Part shown: piece after piece, positions 37,208 through 49,797 of the stretch
How the letters are laid out: every line of letters begins with the position of its first letter
Numbering within the stretch: the first letter of the stretch is position 1
Program-made: the position numbers and the translations under genes
Assembly (NCBI GenBank): GCA_037179515.1
Contig: JAXCGZ010011583.1
Location: 10,001 to 74,000, forward strand
Length of the DNA: 64,000 nucleotides
Source: Halocaridina rubra
Lineage: Eukaryota; Arthropoda; Malacostraca; Decapoda; Atyidae
Direction: 5' to 3'
The notes under the pieces: generated by a model
Told to the model about the DNA's origin: nothing
What the model saw: only the letters and a program-made list of their open reading frames with translations
Database searches by the model: none

Positions 37208-38007
37208 TTTGTTTTATTCAAATAACTGTATATGGGGACATGTACACATATGCAATCCCAGTGATATTGCGGTTGTTAAACATCACAATCTATATTTGGT
37301 CATGCATAAATCAAATATCAATAGAATTTGCAATTCATTTTAAATATCATAGCAAGTACTTAAGAATAAAATATAGTGTAACAATTGTTTGATGGCACAA
37401 GAGCACTCAGCGATTATTAATTAAGTGAATAAGTACATATACATATACCTATACATGCATGCACATGTACCTATATATATTTATATATGCATGTACATAC
37501 TCATATATACATAGCTAATTAGATGAGCAATAGAAATGCCACTGGAGCTTCATAATCATCATATCTAGGAGAGAGAGAGAGTGAGAGTGTGCTGTATTGT
37601 TTTTAGCAAATGAAGTTATTAGTCCTTTCCACCGATATGCATGCATACATGCATACACATACAAATCATGGGCATCTGAGGGTGACACAACAAAGGGAAA
37701 GAACAGGCTGAATAAACAGTTCAAGCTTTGAGAACTCAGAAACAGGACAGTACTAGGCCCCGAGAGTACAAAGGTGAGAGTAAAATTATAAAAAAGGGAG
37801 AAGAAAAGAAAGAAAAAATATGCATGTGCATGCAAACAATTGCATATACATACACAGATACACCACACATACTTGCATACACACATAAGCACTGCACCAT
37901 CTTATGGAAAAGAAATCTAAAAGGAAAAGAAAAGGAAAGACTGAAAACTCCTCCCCCTCTCTTCCCTTCAAAACATATAAATGAGAGAGGTTTACCTCAG
38001 CTTAATC
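37208..38007. other. Flank between 3' LTR and (TTA)n, unit 2, no gene
   Basis: Combines the post-LTR flank and the block before (TTA)n. The long (TA)n of units 0 and 1 is reduced to a few repeats near 37471, and about 250 bases upstream of it are missing. No gene was seen. It is another empty site for the CR1 at 6487-7140. Confidence 0.55.
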
Positions 38008-38194
<187 letters not shown>

Positions 38195-39175
38195 GGGTTG
38201 CAGAAGTGCACACAAAGTTCAAAGTAACTCAGACCAAGAGATCTGAAATCCTTAAGCTTTGTACACTCTGTAATGTAGTGTAATAAAGTGCTGCCCCCTT
38301 CACACTCACATAAATGGCATTTTGAGTGTTTTGGTGTTCTCTGCCAGTTTTCTCGCAATTCACCTCCAATATATTTCTATAACCAAGTCTTATACGGGTA
38401 CCAACTCTATCACAGTCACCTGTAAGCATTTTACCCATGCTGTATTTGTGTCTCAGCCTTCTAAAGTTTTCGTAATGTTGGGTCGAACAGCTGCTTACAT
38501 GTCGTGTGAGCGTAGAAAGTTCTTGCTCTTCCATTATCTCATTCTACAACATTGCTTTAAACTGACACAGTGTGGTTATAGATTCAGTCACTGAACTCTC
38601 AGTTGCCATTTTTGCAAGCCTGTCAGCCTTTTCAGTACCTACTATCCCAACATGGGAGGGTGCCCATGAAAACTTAACTTGAAGTTTAAATTTTGTGCAC
38701 TTAATAAGAGCCTCTCGAATTGCAATCATGTGAGTTTTGTAGGAGCTTATTAGTTAGCTCAGTGACAGAACCACACTCTGTGAGTCACACCACATGTTAG
38801 CATTTTTCTAGCACTGAGAACATGTTCAGTAGCAAGTTTTAGTGAAACAGTTTAATAGTAGGTGATTGATGACCACTTTGGCATACTCAGTGCTTTGTCA
38901 AATATTAGCTGCCCTTCAAAATTTTCATAAACTATAATGCTGCACCCAGACCCTCCTGTACAGTGTATGTGAGACCTATCAGTGTAAATGCAGAGTTTTT
39001 CATTGCTATTTGGGAAACTAGTTCCAATAAAAACTTTAATTTCTTCTCATTTTTTTTTTATAATTGGGGTGACATTTGGACCAGATGAAAATATTGGAAA
39101 GATAATTTCTGGCCCAATCTTCATGCAAGGGTTTATTAACATTGCAGGACTACTCTCAGTAAATAGTGTTACATT
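38195..39175 (-). pseudogene. I-type LINE 3' end with RNase H domain, unit 2
   Basis: Best view of the RNase H C-terminus: the minus frame 38544-38729 reads 'KFSWAPSHVGIVGTEKADRL', the conserved helix with its final H and D region. 'TLLHYITECTKLKDFRSLG' at about 38240-38300 is the element's cysteine-rich tail. Upstream 'ITDYYYIKLF'-like and 'DRSHIHCTGGSGC' segments are decayed. Confidence 0.85.
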
Positions 39176-39179
39176 ATGA

Positions 39180-39760
39180 TTTTTCTGTAGTTTTATCTTT
39201 ATAAATCACTTCTTGTTTATTTACTCCAATACTCTCTGGCTCCCACATCTTATTAACAGCCTCTATGGGCTCCTTAATCAAATCTTGTGTAGAAGTATTC
39301 AATAACTGTGTTCCTACTTGCATGACAATTTGATTTTGCACAGTACTGTGTTCATGCTGAACATCATGAGGAATGAGACCATACAACATGACACCATCAC
39401 GTGTTTCCATCAAATTATAATATATCACTTTTTAATACCACTATCAAAGTGATAGAAAGTAAGGCATCAATAACAATGCCAATGTTCTCAAGTACATTGC
39501 TATCATTATCTTCATCAGCCAACTTGTGACCCTTATATTTTAGCACATTTGCAGACTTTGCTTTTCCTGGGGTATGGATGCTAATTAGCATATCTACAAC
39601 TAAGAGTAATTTAACTCTGACTCTTCTTTGGCTAAATTTAATAAGTATATTTACAACAGGAAAAATTCCATTCTCTGATTGAAAACGAAGTGCATCAATA
39701 CCAATAGCCATTTCATCAAGTAGGCTCAATTTAAGCATTTCAGCTAATTCCCTGGCTATA
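39180..39760 (-). pseudogene. Antisense BEL/Pao protease and linker, unit 2
   Basis: The minus strand has 'ISIHTPGKAKSANV', 'HKLADEDNDSNV' and linker 'EAVNKMWEPESIGVNKQE'. It stops at 39760 just after 'ARELAEML', where an RTE-like LINE joins in the same frame (see the chimeric frame 39415-39951). The catalytic motif and all gag are gone. Confidence 0.82.
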
Positions 39761-41045
39761 TCTATTTCCATCACCCTCCTCCCAACATACTGTTCATCCC
39801 TTCTAACCACATGACCATACCATCTTAGTCTACTTTCTTGTATCTTATCTGATATTTCTCTAACTTTTGAGGTACCTCTAATTACCACATTTCTAATCTT
39901 ATCGCTTCTTATCACCCCACACATCCATCTCAACATCCTCATCTCTGCCACATCCAGTTTTTTCTCTTGTGTCTTCTTTATTGCCTATGTCTCTGCTCCA
40001 TACATCATCGCAGGTCTCAAAACTATCTTATGCACCTTACCCCTCAACTTAATCCCTATTCACCTGTCGCACAACACCCCAGACACTTTCTTCCAGTTCT
40101 TCCATCCCGCTTGTATTCTGTGGGTTATTTCTGACTCTAGGTCACCATCCTCTGCTACTGTTGATCCCAAATACTTGAACTTTTCAACTCTTTTCAACAC
40201 CTTCCCCTGCAAATTGACTTCCCCATCCTCATCATCTCTAAACCTTAAATATTCTGTCTTCTTCCTGCTGATTTTCAGGCCTCTATCCTCCATCACTCCT
40301 CAAGCTTCTCCTCCACTACCTCTCGTCTGTTGCTACACAGAACAATGTCATCTGCAAAGAGCATACACCATTGAGACTGATATCTAATACCCTGGGTTAC
40401 TACATCCAAGACCAGATCAAATAGATATGGACTCAAAGCAGACCCTTGATGCAGACCAACATTTACTGAGAGACTTTTCGTCAAGCCCACACTGCTCTTA
40501 ACATTTGCCTCTGCCCTCTCACACATATCTTGGATGATTCTTACATATTTCTCGGGGACTCCTCTTGGCGTGGTACTAGATCATATGCCTTTTCCAGAAC
40601 AATAAATACCATATGCAGTCCTTTCTGTTTCTCCCTATGCTTTTCCATCATTTGTCTCAAGGCAAATATGGCATCCACTGTCCCTCTTCCAGGCATGAAG
40701 CCAAACTGTTCATCCCCAATTGTCGTTACCTCTCTATGATCTTCTCCCATATCTTCATAGTATGACTAACAACTTTATACCTCTATAGTTTCCACACTCC
40801 TGAATGTTTCCCTTCCCTTTATAGATTGGGATGCTTAAGCTTCCTCTCCATTCCTCTGGCATCTTTTCCTGACTAAAGATCTTTTGCATTAAGTCCCACA
40901 AGATATCTATGCCTTCCTCTCCAAGACTCTTCCATACCTCCAATGGCATCCTATCAAGTCCTGCTGCCATTCCATTTTTAATTTTCCTTACTGCCCGCTC
41001 TACCTCTCTTCTAGCCTTTGGGAAGGCCCGATCACACCATGGCAC
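39761..41045 (-). mobile_element. RTE-like LINE, internal fragment, antisense
   Basis: Minus-strand RT from 'KIKNGMAAGLDRMPLEVWK' (near 41000) to 'RLRWYGHVVRRDEQ' (near 39800). Neither the 5' end nor the 3' tail is present. It lies between the truncated antisense BEL and the Daphne/L2-like LINE, in place of about 3 kb of unit sequence. Confidence 0.88.
39761..41045 (-). pseudogene. RTE-like reverse transcriptase, broken, catalytic change
   Basis: Four adjoining frames cover 'IPIYKGKGNIQECGNYRGI', 'GFMPGRGTVDAIFALRQ', motif A 'FIVLEKAYDLVP' and motif B 'VGLHQGSALSP'. They continue through 'MLFADDIVLC' and 'KFKYLGSTV' to 'MRMLRWMCGV'. In motif A the first aspartate is valine, which would abolish metal binding, while FADD is intact. 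Frames break near 40750, 40540, 40293 and 40060. It is related to, but a different subfamily from, the RTE-like copy at 1394-2485. Confidence 0.88.
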
Positions 41046-41210
41046 GTACTCAAACCAGCGTTACCCATCCAACGGCAGGTACAGACATCAGGATCCATGG
41101 ACAATGATGAATTCCCAGCAGAATCACAGTCAAAACAAGTCATGGACTAACCTAAGAACAAACTACAACTATGACTATGATTACCACCCTAATGAAACAT
41201 GGTAAGAATG

Positions 41211-42069
41211 TAACATTAGTACATGTGAATGCTCAGTCCCTGCTCGCTCATTTTGAGGAAATAATAATGCTAACAAAAGACTACAACATAGACATCCTCT
41301 GTGTAAGTGAAACTTGGCTTCCTCCTACATCTGAAAATATGTGAATATCCCAAAGTTTAAAATATTTCGCAATGACCATGGCCGAGGGGGTGGAGTCTGT
41401 ATTTATGTTAGAAATTATCTTAGAGCATCAGAAATAACCACAGGTTTAGAAAAAACTGAAGAGATCGAAGATTTATGGATCACTGTTCAGTATCAGAAAC
41501 TTCCATCTTTCATTGTAGGGTGTGTTTACCGTCACCCTAAAGCACCTACCAGTTCATTCAATCATCTGCTAGAAACATTCAGAAATATCTGTGTACGCCA
41601 TAAACCCATATGCAAACTTGGTGACTTTAATGATGACTTGTTCTCAGCAGATAACAAAATGAAAAGGGTGATCAACACTGTGAAGTTAACACAAATAGTG
41701 GAAAAACCGACCCGCATAACCCCTAACTCTAGAACTCTTATAGATCTGATAATAATAAATAAAGTGGAAAGTATACCCTATTGGGACGTAGTTCCCTGCC
41801 CAATTGCAGACCACGAGCTGAACATTGCTATGCTAAACATAAACAAGCCCAAAAGGAAGTCTCTCTTCAAGACATTCTGGTGTCTAAAAAATTACTCCCC
41901 TGATATCTTTTGTGAAACATTAATCAACAACACAAATGTACTTAATAGAATTAAATACACAGATAACGTCGATTTGCAGGTTGAGATTCAAACAAAAGTC
42001 TTCCTTGAATGCTTAGATAGTTGTGCACCCATTGTAACAAGAAAAATAACCCGCCCCTCAGCCCCCTGA
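41211..42069 (+). pseudogene. Daphne/L2-like endonuclease, frameshifted
   Basis: APE-like endonuclease. The first part (41213-41340, another frame) reads 'LVHVNAQSLLAHFEEI' and 'DILCVSETWLPPTSEN', with the asparagine and glutamate of the active site. A frameshift at 41340 moves to the 242-codon frame with 'GGGVCIYVRNYL', 'VYRHPKA', 'LGDFNDDL', 'LIDLIIIN' and 'IADHEL', the expected D and H positions. A stop at 42069 separates it from RT. Confidence 0.87.
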
Positions 42070-44020
42070 CTAACTAATGACATCAAAGAGCCAATGCAAA
42101 TCAGAAATCAAATGCAAAAAGCGCTAAAAATGAATAGATATAATATGACTCTCCGAGAACGTTATAAAACAGAAAAGAAACGTGTCAGATCTCTCATCAG
42201 TGTAAGTAAAAAAGACTTTTACAAAAAACAATTTAATGACTAGACATGATACAGCAGCAACATGGAAAGTGATAAGAAGCATGATACCAAATGAAAAGAG
42301 TACCTCGGAAAGTTATGAAAATATTACGGAGTTGAAAGACAAAGCCGATAACTTTAATAACTATTTTGCTAACGTTGGCAAAAATACATATGAAAAAACT
42401 CAAGAAAACATCAACTCAGTGAATATGGGTAATTGCTTAAATGACAATTCTTCCAATGAAAACACAAGAGAGTACTTCAAGCTAACTCCTATAGATTGTG
42501 CTACCCTAATTCTTACCATAAAGAGCCTAAGAAACTCTGGCTCTTATGGTTCAGATGGTATACCATTTCAGTTCATCAAAGATGCTCTACCCATGATTGC
42601 ATCCTATATTCTAACTATTATGAACACTTCCATTGTTACTAAAAAGTTTCCTGACTCTTGGAAATTATCACATGTAATACCTCTGGATAAAAAGGGGGAC
42701 AGAGAAGATGTGACAAACTATCGTCCCATTTCCCTGCTACCCATTTTCTCTAAAATATTAGAAAAAATTGTTGCATGCCAACTTATGTCATATTTAGAAT
42801 CAAATAGACTACTAACGATTAGCCAACATGGTTTCAGACCTAAACTCTCGACGGAAACTGCACTGCTTAAAGTTACGAATAGTATATATAATAATATAGA
42901 TATGAAAAAAATATCTATACTAATTTTGTTAGACTTATCAAAAGCCTTCGACAGTGTAAACCATGAAATTCTTTTAAGTAAATGTATTAACTTAAATATT
43001 GATCCAAGCTGGTTTAGCTAGTATCTATCTAATCGTAAACAGTCCATACGTCTTAACAACATTATCTCTGTGCCAAAGGATGTATCATTTGGTGTTCCAC
43101 AGGGATCAATACTTGGTCCTATCCTCTTCTCCATTTACGTAAATGATCTATCTTCTTTCATTTCTGACTGTCTAGTCGTACAATATGCAAATGACACTCA
43201 ATTACTCCTTAGTGGTGATATTAATAACCTCCCAGAGCTAACTTTAAGAGCAGAAAACACTCTGTCAAAAATTAAAACCTATTTCCAAGAAATTGGGCTG
43301 TTAATTAACGAAAGTAAAACACAGTGCATATTTATTGGTTCAAGGTTCCACATAGCACAAATTCCAGAAAACACAACAATTAATTTTTGCGACAATATTA
43401 TCACACCTAGCAAAACAGTCAAAAACCTAGGAATTCACTTTGATAACCACATGTTGTTTGATTCCCACATAGATAAAGTATGCAAAAAGGTTACAGGAAC
43501 ATTAATGTACTTATCACGTATAAAAGACAATTTTGAGACTACCACTCGAATAACTGTTGTTGAATCTCTAGCCCTAAGTCACATTAATTACTGCACAACT
43601 GTTTGGGGATCTACCACTAAGACTCAGATAAACAGAATACAGAAGCTTATTAATTTTGCAGCTCGAGTTGCCCTGGGAGGAATAAGAAAATATGACCACA
43701 TCACACCAGCTCTCAATAAACTTGGGTGGCTGCGGGCAGAAAATAAGGTCGCTTATGCTATTTATGTTTTTGTATTCAAAATTTTGGACCATCATTATCC
43801 TAGCTGGCTATTTGATTTAAAAACAGTCAGGGATATAAGGGGAACCAACACAAGACAGAGCAGTGAGCTCTTTATTCACAGAACAAACACAGAAGCAGGT
43901 TCAAAGATGATCACTATCAAAGGGCCAACACTCTGGAATAATATTCCAGAGCATCTTAAAAATGCATCCTCCTTCACAGCTTTCAAAGGCAAATTATATA
44001 GTTTTCTTTTGGACAAATAG
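42070..44020 (+). pseudogene. Daphne/L2-like reverse transcriptase copy A, dead
   Basis: Same protein as 44895-46787 but with lesions: a two-base loss near 42240, a stop at 43019 after 'PSWFS', and the catalytic motif changed from YADD to 'YAND' near 43184. Motif A 'LLDLSKAFDSVNHE' and motif B 'FGVPQGSILGP' are intact. Most other differences from copy B are single substitutions. Confidence 0.9.
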
Positions 44021-44312
44021 TTGCTGCTCATTAAGAACTAATTATTCTCATTGTAAGGAAACAAATTTGGAAATGATGCCGATAATAACGATCCTGTATC
44101 TAGTGGCATACTTACTACTTTATTATTAACATTATTGTTAACATTTTTATTACAGCATTATTATTTTCTATGAGAGCTACATTTAATTTAACTATATGTC
44201 TAACCCTCTTATTTATAAGTTTAATTACATGTCTACTTATAAGTTACTATTAATGTTGAATAACCATTGTACAAAATGGAAATAAATGTTTTGATTTGAT
44301 TTTGATTTGATT

Positions 44313-44600
<288 letters not shown>

Positions 44601-44878
44601 GAACTAAGCTTTATGTCTTGAGTATATTTAAAGGCAGTTTATTTCTTAGTACATATGTAAGTATTGTTTTGCATGAGAGTTTCATTTATTGTAGCTAAAA
44701 TCCATATATGTATTTTTATGGACATAGTATGCATATCTATTCATTTCTATCAAATTTAGACATATACTGTATTGATATGTATGATGTGCAGTTCATTCTT
44801 TAGACTAGGTGTAGAAGATGGAGAGAAGTCCGAGACACCAAAAGTTTAATCACAAATATGTCACCCCCTCGGGAGAAT

Positions 44879-47084
44879 ACAAAAAGAGCTAAAAATGAAT
44901 AGATATGATATGACTCTCCGTGAACGTTATAAAACAGAAAAGAAACGTGTCAGATCTCTCAGCAGTGTAAGTAAAAAAGACTTTTACAAAAAACAATTTA
45001 ATGACTCTAGACATGATACAGCAGCAACATGGAAAGTGATAAGAAGCATGATACCAAATGAAAAGAGTATCTCAGAAAGTTATGAAAATATTACGGAGTT
45101 GAAAGACAAAGCAGAAAACTTTAATAACTATTTTGCTAACGTTGGCAAAAATACATATGAAAAAACTCAAGAAAACATCAACTCAGTGAATATGAGTAAT
45201 TGCTTAAATGACAATTCTTCCAATGAAAACACAAGAGAGTACTTCAAGTTTACTCCTATCGATTGTGCTACCCTAATTCTTACCATAAAGAGCCCAAGAA
45301 ACTCTGGCTCTTATGGTTCAGATGGTATACCATTTCAGTTCATCAAAGATGCTCTACCCGTGATTGCATCCTATATTCTAACTATTATGAACACTTCCAT
45401 TGTTACTAAAAAGTTTCCTGACCTTTGGAAAATAGCACATGTAATACCGCTGCATAAAAAGGGGGACAGAGAAGATGTGACAAACTATCGTCCCATTTCC
45501 CTCCTACCCATCTTCTCTAAAATATTAGGAAAAATTGTTGCATGCCAACTTATGTCATATTTAGAATCAAATAGAATAATAAGTATTAACCAGCATGGTT
45601 TCAGACCGAAACTTTCGACGGAAACTGCACTGCTTAAAGTTACGAATAGTATATATAATAATATAGATATGAAAAAAATATCTCTTCTCGTATTATTAGA
45701 CTTATCAAAAGCCTTCGACAGTGTAAACCATGAAATTCTTTTAAGTAAATGTATTAACTTAAATATTGATCCAAGCTGGTTTAGCGATTATCTATCTAAT
45801 CGTAAACAGTCCATACGTCTTAACAACATTATCTCTGTGCCAAAAAATGTATCATTTGGTGTTCCACAGGGATCAGTACTTGGTCTTATCCTCTTCTCCA
45901 TGTACGTAAATGATCTATCTTCTTTCATTTCTGACTGTCTAGTCGTACAATATGCAGATGACACTCAACTACTCCTTAGTGGTGATATTAATAATCTCCC
46001 AGAGCTAACTTTAAGAGCAGAAAACACTCTGTCAAAAATTAAAACCTATTTCCAAGAAATTGGGCTGATAATCAACGAAAGTAAAACACAGTGCATATTT
46101 ATTGGTTCAAGGTTCCACATAGCACAAATTCCAGAAAACACAACAATTAATTTTTGCGACAATATTATCACACCTAGCAAAACAGTCAAAAACCTAGGAA
46201 TTCACTTTGATAACCACATGTTGTTTGATTCCCACATAGATAAAGTATGCAAAAAGGTTACAGGAACATTAATGTACTTATCACGTATAAAAGACAATTT
46301 TGAGACTACCACTCGAATAACTGTTGTTGAATCTCTAGCCCTAAGTCACATTAATTACTGCACAACTGTTTGGGGAGCTACCACTAAGACTCAGATAAAC
46401 AGAATACAGAAGCTTATTAATTTTGCAGCTCGAGTTGCCCTGGGAGGAATAAGAAAATATGACCACATCACACCAGCTCCCAATAAACTTGGGTGGCTGC
46501 GGGCAGAAAATAAGGTCGCTTATGCTATTTATGTTTTTGTATTCAAAATTTTGGACCATCATTATCCTAGCTGGCTATTTGATTTAAAAACAGTCAGGGA
46601 TATAAGGGGAACCAACACAAGACAGAGCAGTGAGCTCTTTATTCACAGAACAAACACAGAAGCAGGTTCAAAGATGATCACTATCAAAGGGCCAACACTC
46701 TGGAATAATATTCCAGAGCATCTTAAAAATGCATCCTCTTTCACAGCTTTCAAAGGCAAACTATATAGTTTTCTTTTGGACAAATAGTTGCTGCTCATTA
46801 AGAACTAATTATTCTCATTGTAAGGAAACAAATATGGAAATGATGCCGATAATAACGATCCTGTATCTAGTGGCATACTTACTACTTTATTATTAACATT
46901 ATTGTAACATTTTTATTACAGCATTATTATTTTCTATGAAAGCTACATTTAATTTAACTATATGTCTAACCCTCTTATTTGTTAGTTTAATTACATGTCT
47001 ACTTATAAGTTACTATTAATGTTGAATAACCATTGTACAAAATGGAAATAAATGTTTTTGTTTTGTTTGTTTTGTTTTGTTTTG
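44879..47084 (+). mobile_element. Daphne/L2-like LINE, copy B, 5'-truncated
   Basis: Starts just upstream of RT (the endonuclease is absent) and ends in a (TTTTG)n tail at about 47055-47084. Inserted in the 5' LTR of unit 3; the empty site is visible in units 1 and 2. The left edge is set by comparison and is accurate to a few bases. Confidence 0.9.
44895..46787 (+). CDS. Daphne/L2-like reverse transcriptase, intact open frame (partial protein)
   Basis: RNA-directed DNA polymerase of a LINE: 630 uninterrupted codons, the longest open frame in the window. In order it shows 'SGSYGSDGIPFQFIKD' (about residue 142), 'NYRPISLLPIFSKIL', 'HGFRPKLSTETALL', motif A 'LLDLSKAFDSVNHE', motif B 'SFGVPQGSVLGL' and catalytic 'YADDTQLLL'. 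Then come 'FIGSRFHI' and a C-terminal domain ending 'LYSFLLDK'. The 'GLIL' after motif B replaces the usual GPIL. The endonuclease half is missing, so it could not act alone in retrotransposition. The ATG at the start is internal to the original ORF2. Confidence 0.88.
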   Translation: MNRYDMTLRERYKTEKKRVRSLSSVSKKDFYKKQFNDSRHDTAATWKVIRSMIPNEKSISESYENITELKDKAENFNNYFANVGKNTYEKTQENINSVNMSNCLNDNSSNENTREYFKFTPIDCATLILTIKSPRNSGSYGSDGIPFQFIKDALPVIASYILTIMNTSIVTKKFPDLWKIAHVIPLHKKGDREDVTNYRPISLLPIFSKILGKIVACQLMSYLESNRIISINQHGFRPKLSTETALLKVTNSIYNNIDMKKISLLVLLDLSKAFDSVNHEILLSKCINLNIDPSWFSDYLSNRKQSIRLNNIISVPKNVSFGVPQGSVLGLILFSMYVNDLSSFISDCLVVQYADDTQLLLSGDINNLPELTLRAENTLSKIKTYFQEIGLIINESKTQCIFIGSRFHIAQIPENTTINFCDNIITPSKTVKNLGIHFDNHMLFDSHIDKVCKKVTGTLMYLSRIKDNFETTTRITVVESLALSHINYCTTVWGATTKTQINRIQKLINFAARVALGGIRKYDHITPAPNKLGWLRAENKVAYAIYVFVFKILDHHYPSWLFDLKTVRDIRGTNTRQSSELFIHRTNTEAGSKMITIKGPTLWNNIPEHLKNASSFTAFKGKLYSFLLDK

Positions 47085-47483
47085 TTATTCCTTTGACTGT
47101 GCAAACAAAAAACTTATATGTAATTGCTTCCACCGACAGATGAGGGGAGTTTTGTGAAACTTTCTTACAAAAAGTTAGTTGTTCTCGTGAAATGCTACGA
47201 GGTACTCACGTTTATGATGTGTGAAATCAGTTGAAGTTGCGATTTATGAAATACATTTGCTACCGAGATCATTGATGGTGCATATAGGTTTAATAATGAG
47301 TTAATTAGATATGGTCGTGAGACGTTACTAGACAGTCCTGTTGAAGAAGTACTGTTTGTTGGAGACACCTGGGCTTCAAGATAGATGAGTACAGAATTAA
47401 CTTATTTCTACTTTTTAAATTAAACAGGATGTAGAACTCATATCTACATGTGAGGAACAGAATGATCTCACTTCAGTAGAACA

Positions 47484-48520
47484 CTCGTAGGTAGAATATA
47501 TGTGTGAAAATTTATTTTTCTGTATGGGGAGGTTTTAATCTAAGGTGAGGAGAGTTTATTAAATCATTCATATATCATCAGTTCACAAACACCCTTATAA
47601 AATATATGCATGTATGCTTATGAATGTAATAATTATATTTTTACTGGTAGAATATTTAATTTTGAGATTGTTTGTAGGCCTCTACTGAAGCCGTGTCAGG
47701 ATTTCCGAATTTACAAGCCTATGAGATTGAAGACTAATTACATATTGGAAATCCGCAGCTTTTGGTCCTTTGAACCGGAGAAGAATTGATGAGGTAATAG
47801 TGAAAATAGTGCAAATTTTAGATAAACTCCCTTCTTGTTGAAGAAAGAATTTAGTTTGAAACTCTACGGTTTAAACCATCCATATTTCAACAAAAGAAAA
47901 ACTCATTGCATGTATTTGCATAAAGATTGCAAACATAACGTTGAAATAAAAGAGGTTCTTGAAATAGATAACTGTATCTTTTCCCCGAGTGGATAGTGTT
48001 TGTCTCTATGTGGAATTGAAATATACTCTCATGGCTGAACGTCCACTAAGTAAATTAGAAAATAGTGCTCAATTTCTGCTGAGTGAACAATGGTTATTAG
48101 TTGGAGAATTGTGTATTTATATATTTCCCGTTTAACAATGTCTATAACTTCGCATTGATTCGTATGTTTACGCATATAAATAGAAGGTAGTGACCCTCCA
48201 GCTGCTGGGTGCACAGTGTTGTTTATTGGAGGAACAGTGTGTTTTGCATTACATTTTCCATTTACTGTTGCTGACTTAAAAGTGTTGCTTAGTTGATGAA
48301 TAGTGTGTTTTACACTTTGAGGATTGGTGTCATATTGGACAATATTAAATAACTGAATGTTATTATCTTGAACTTTTTTGGAAGATTTTCTTGTGATACT
48401 CCTTACAGAGTGAAATTTTATTGTATTGTTGGAAATATAAGGAAGATCGTGGTTTCTCTGATAACGCATTAGATAATATATTTATTTGTTGTTCTCTTAT
48501 GTTTTATTTGCTTTCTCAAT
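47484..48520 (+). other. BEL/Pao leader, unit 3, no gene
   Basis: Collinear with 30634-31671 and uninterrupted. No gene is supported. The minus-strand frame at 48029-48469 has a parallel in unit 2 but shows no protein features and is probably a by-product of shared DNA. Confidence 0.58.
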
Positions 48521-49797
48521 ATGTTGCTTTAATCTGAGGTATTACAAAGTCTTTCGGAATTGGTTCAACGTGATTGTGTTGAGTGTCAAACTGAACTTGC
48601 CAAAAATGATGAAACACTTCCTCTTGCTTCTTTAGAGATGTGTCATCTTATCCTAACAAAGATTTGGAAGATATGATAGGAAATATGAAGAACATGTCGA
48701 GGATAAACCTCTTAAAAGGGCTTCTGAAGAGGATGATATAAAACATCACAATCTAGCTAAAACAGTTAATGAGATCAACTTAGTGGTCCAAGAATGGATT
48801 CGCAAGTTAGGAACTAGGAAGAGTACTAGAGCTCCTAGGTCTGAAGTACAAGAACCACAATTCTCTGGAAACTATAATGCATGGAACAAGTTTTGGGATA
48901 CATTTAATAGTTTAGTACATAGGACTTTTATGCCAACTATGACAAAGTTTATCATCTTGAGAGATGCCCTTAATGGAGATGCCAAAAACATACCATAAAG
49001 GGATATCCTTTTGCTAGTGAGAATAATGAATGCCTTCAACGGCTGCAATCTGTTTATGACAGTAATGAAAAGCTAGTACGAAATTTAATGAGGAAATTGG
49101 TAAATATACTAACACCATCTTCTAATTATTCATCACTTTTTAAATTAAGCAGGTAGTAGAACTCATAACTCGAAGTCTGGAAAATAATAGAAACATGAAG
49201 AACATTGACTGGGTGTTGTCAGGACTTGTGACAATGAAATTACCGGAAGCTGTGGAGAAAAGGATTAGCATGAAAACTGACACAAAATATCCTACATTTG
49301 AAACCATTTTGATTAACTGGAGAAATATGTATATCATAGAGATGGCAAGAACATTAGAGATAACACAAAGGGAGATACCTAAACCTCCCAGAAGAGATAA
49401 GACCCAGTCCTTTAAAAAGACTGTTGGTAGTTATGGTGCTCTTGCAAAAAGAGTAAATAATAAAGAATGTGTATTCTGTGGTTGGCAAGGTCAAAAGTCT
49501 GAGGAGTGTAATAAAGTAATTAGCATAAATGCATCAGAGACGAATTGAGAGACAGTAACAAATGTTACACTTAATTAAACTGTAACAAGTGTAAGAAAAA
49601 TGGCCATCATGCAGCCTTGTGTTACAAACAAGAATCAAAGTTTCCTAAAAAGATTGGAGAACATACATTTCTTAATGAACAGTCAGGATATAGTTCAAAA
49701 TTAATAGATGAGTAAAGCAATGAGCAAGAACATTCTTACTCAGAAAAAAGACAAGAAACATGTTGGTGGGATATTTATGAATACAGTATAAAGGCAA
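48521..49797 (+). pseudogene. BEL/Pao gag, unit 3, broken
   Basis: The ATG is kept. There is a small loss near 48657 and then an open piece 48783-48998 with 'WNKFWDTFNSLVHRTFMPTMTKF'-type sequence in parts. The next piece, 49195-49548, reads through knuckle one because the stop found in units 0 to 2 is absent, but the knuckle histidine is glutamine. Knuckle two is intact at about 49580-49621 behind the shared TAA. The shared one-base loss is at about 49145. Confidence 0.83.

Larger units (their letters stand above)
41046..44312 (+). mobile_element. Daphne/L2-like LINE, copy A
   Basis: Contains an APE-type endonuclease, a reverse transcriptase and a 3' UTR, ending in a (TTTGATT)n tail at about 44288-44312. 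Nearly identical to 44879-47084 over the shared 2.1 kb, including the 3' UTR, but with a different tail, so the two are separate insertions of one recently active family. The clade name is tentative (L2/Daphne/Crack group by RT style). Confidence 0.88.
44614..47483 (+). mobile_element. Sense BEL/Pao 5' LTR, unit 3, split by a LINE
   Basis: LTR sequence at 44614-44878 and 47085-47483. The break point falls inside 'gggagaat/ttattcc', which is continuous near 14440 and 30248. Near the right end, 47411-47443 carries a patch copied from the gag region. Confidence 0.75.
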
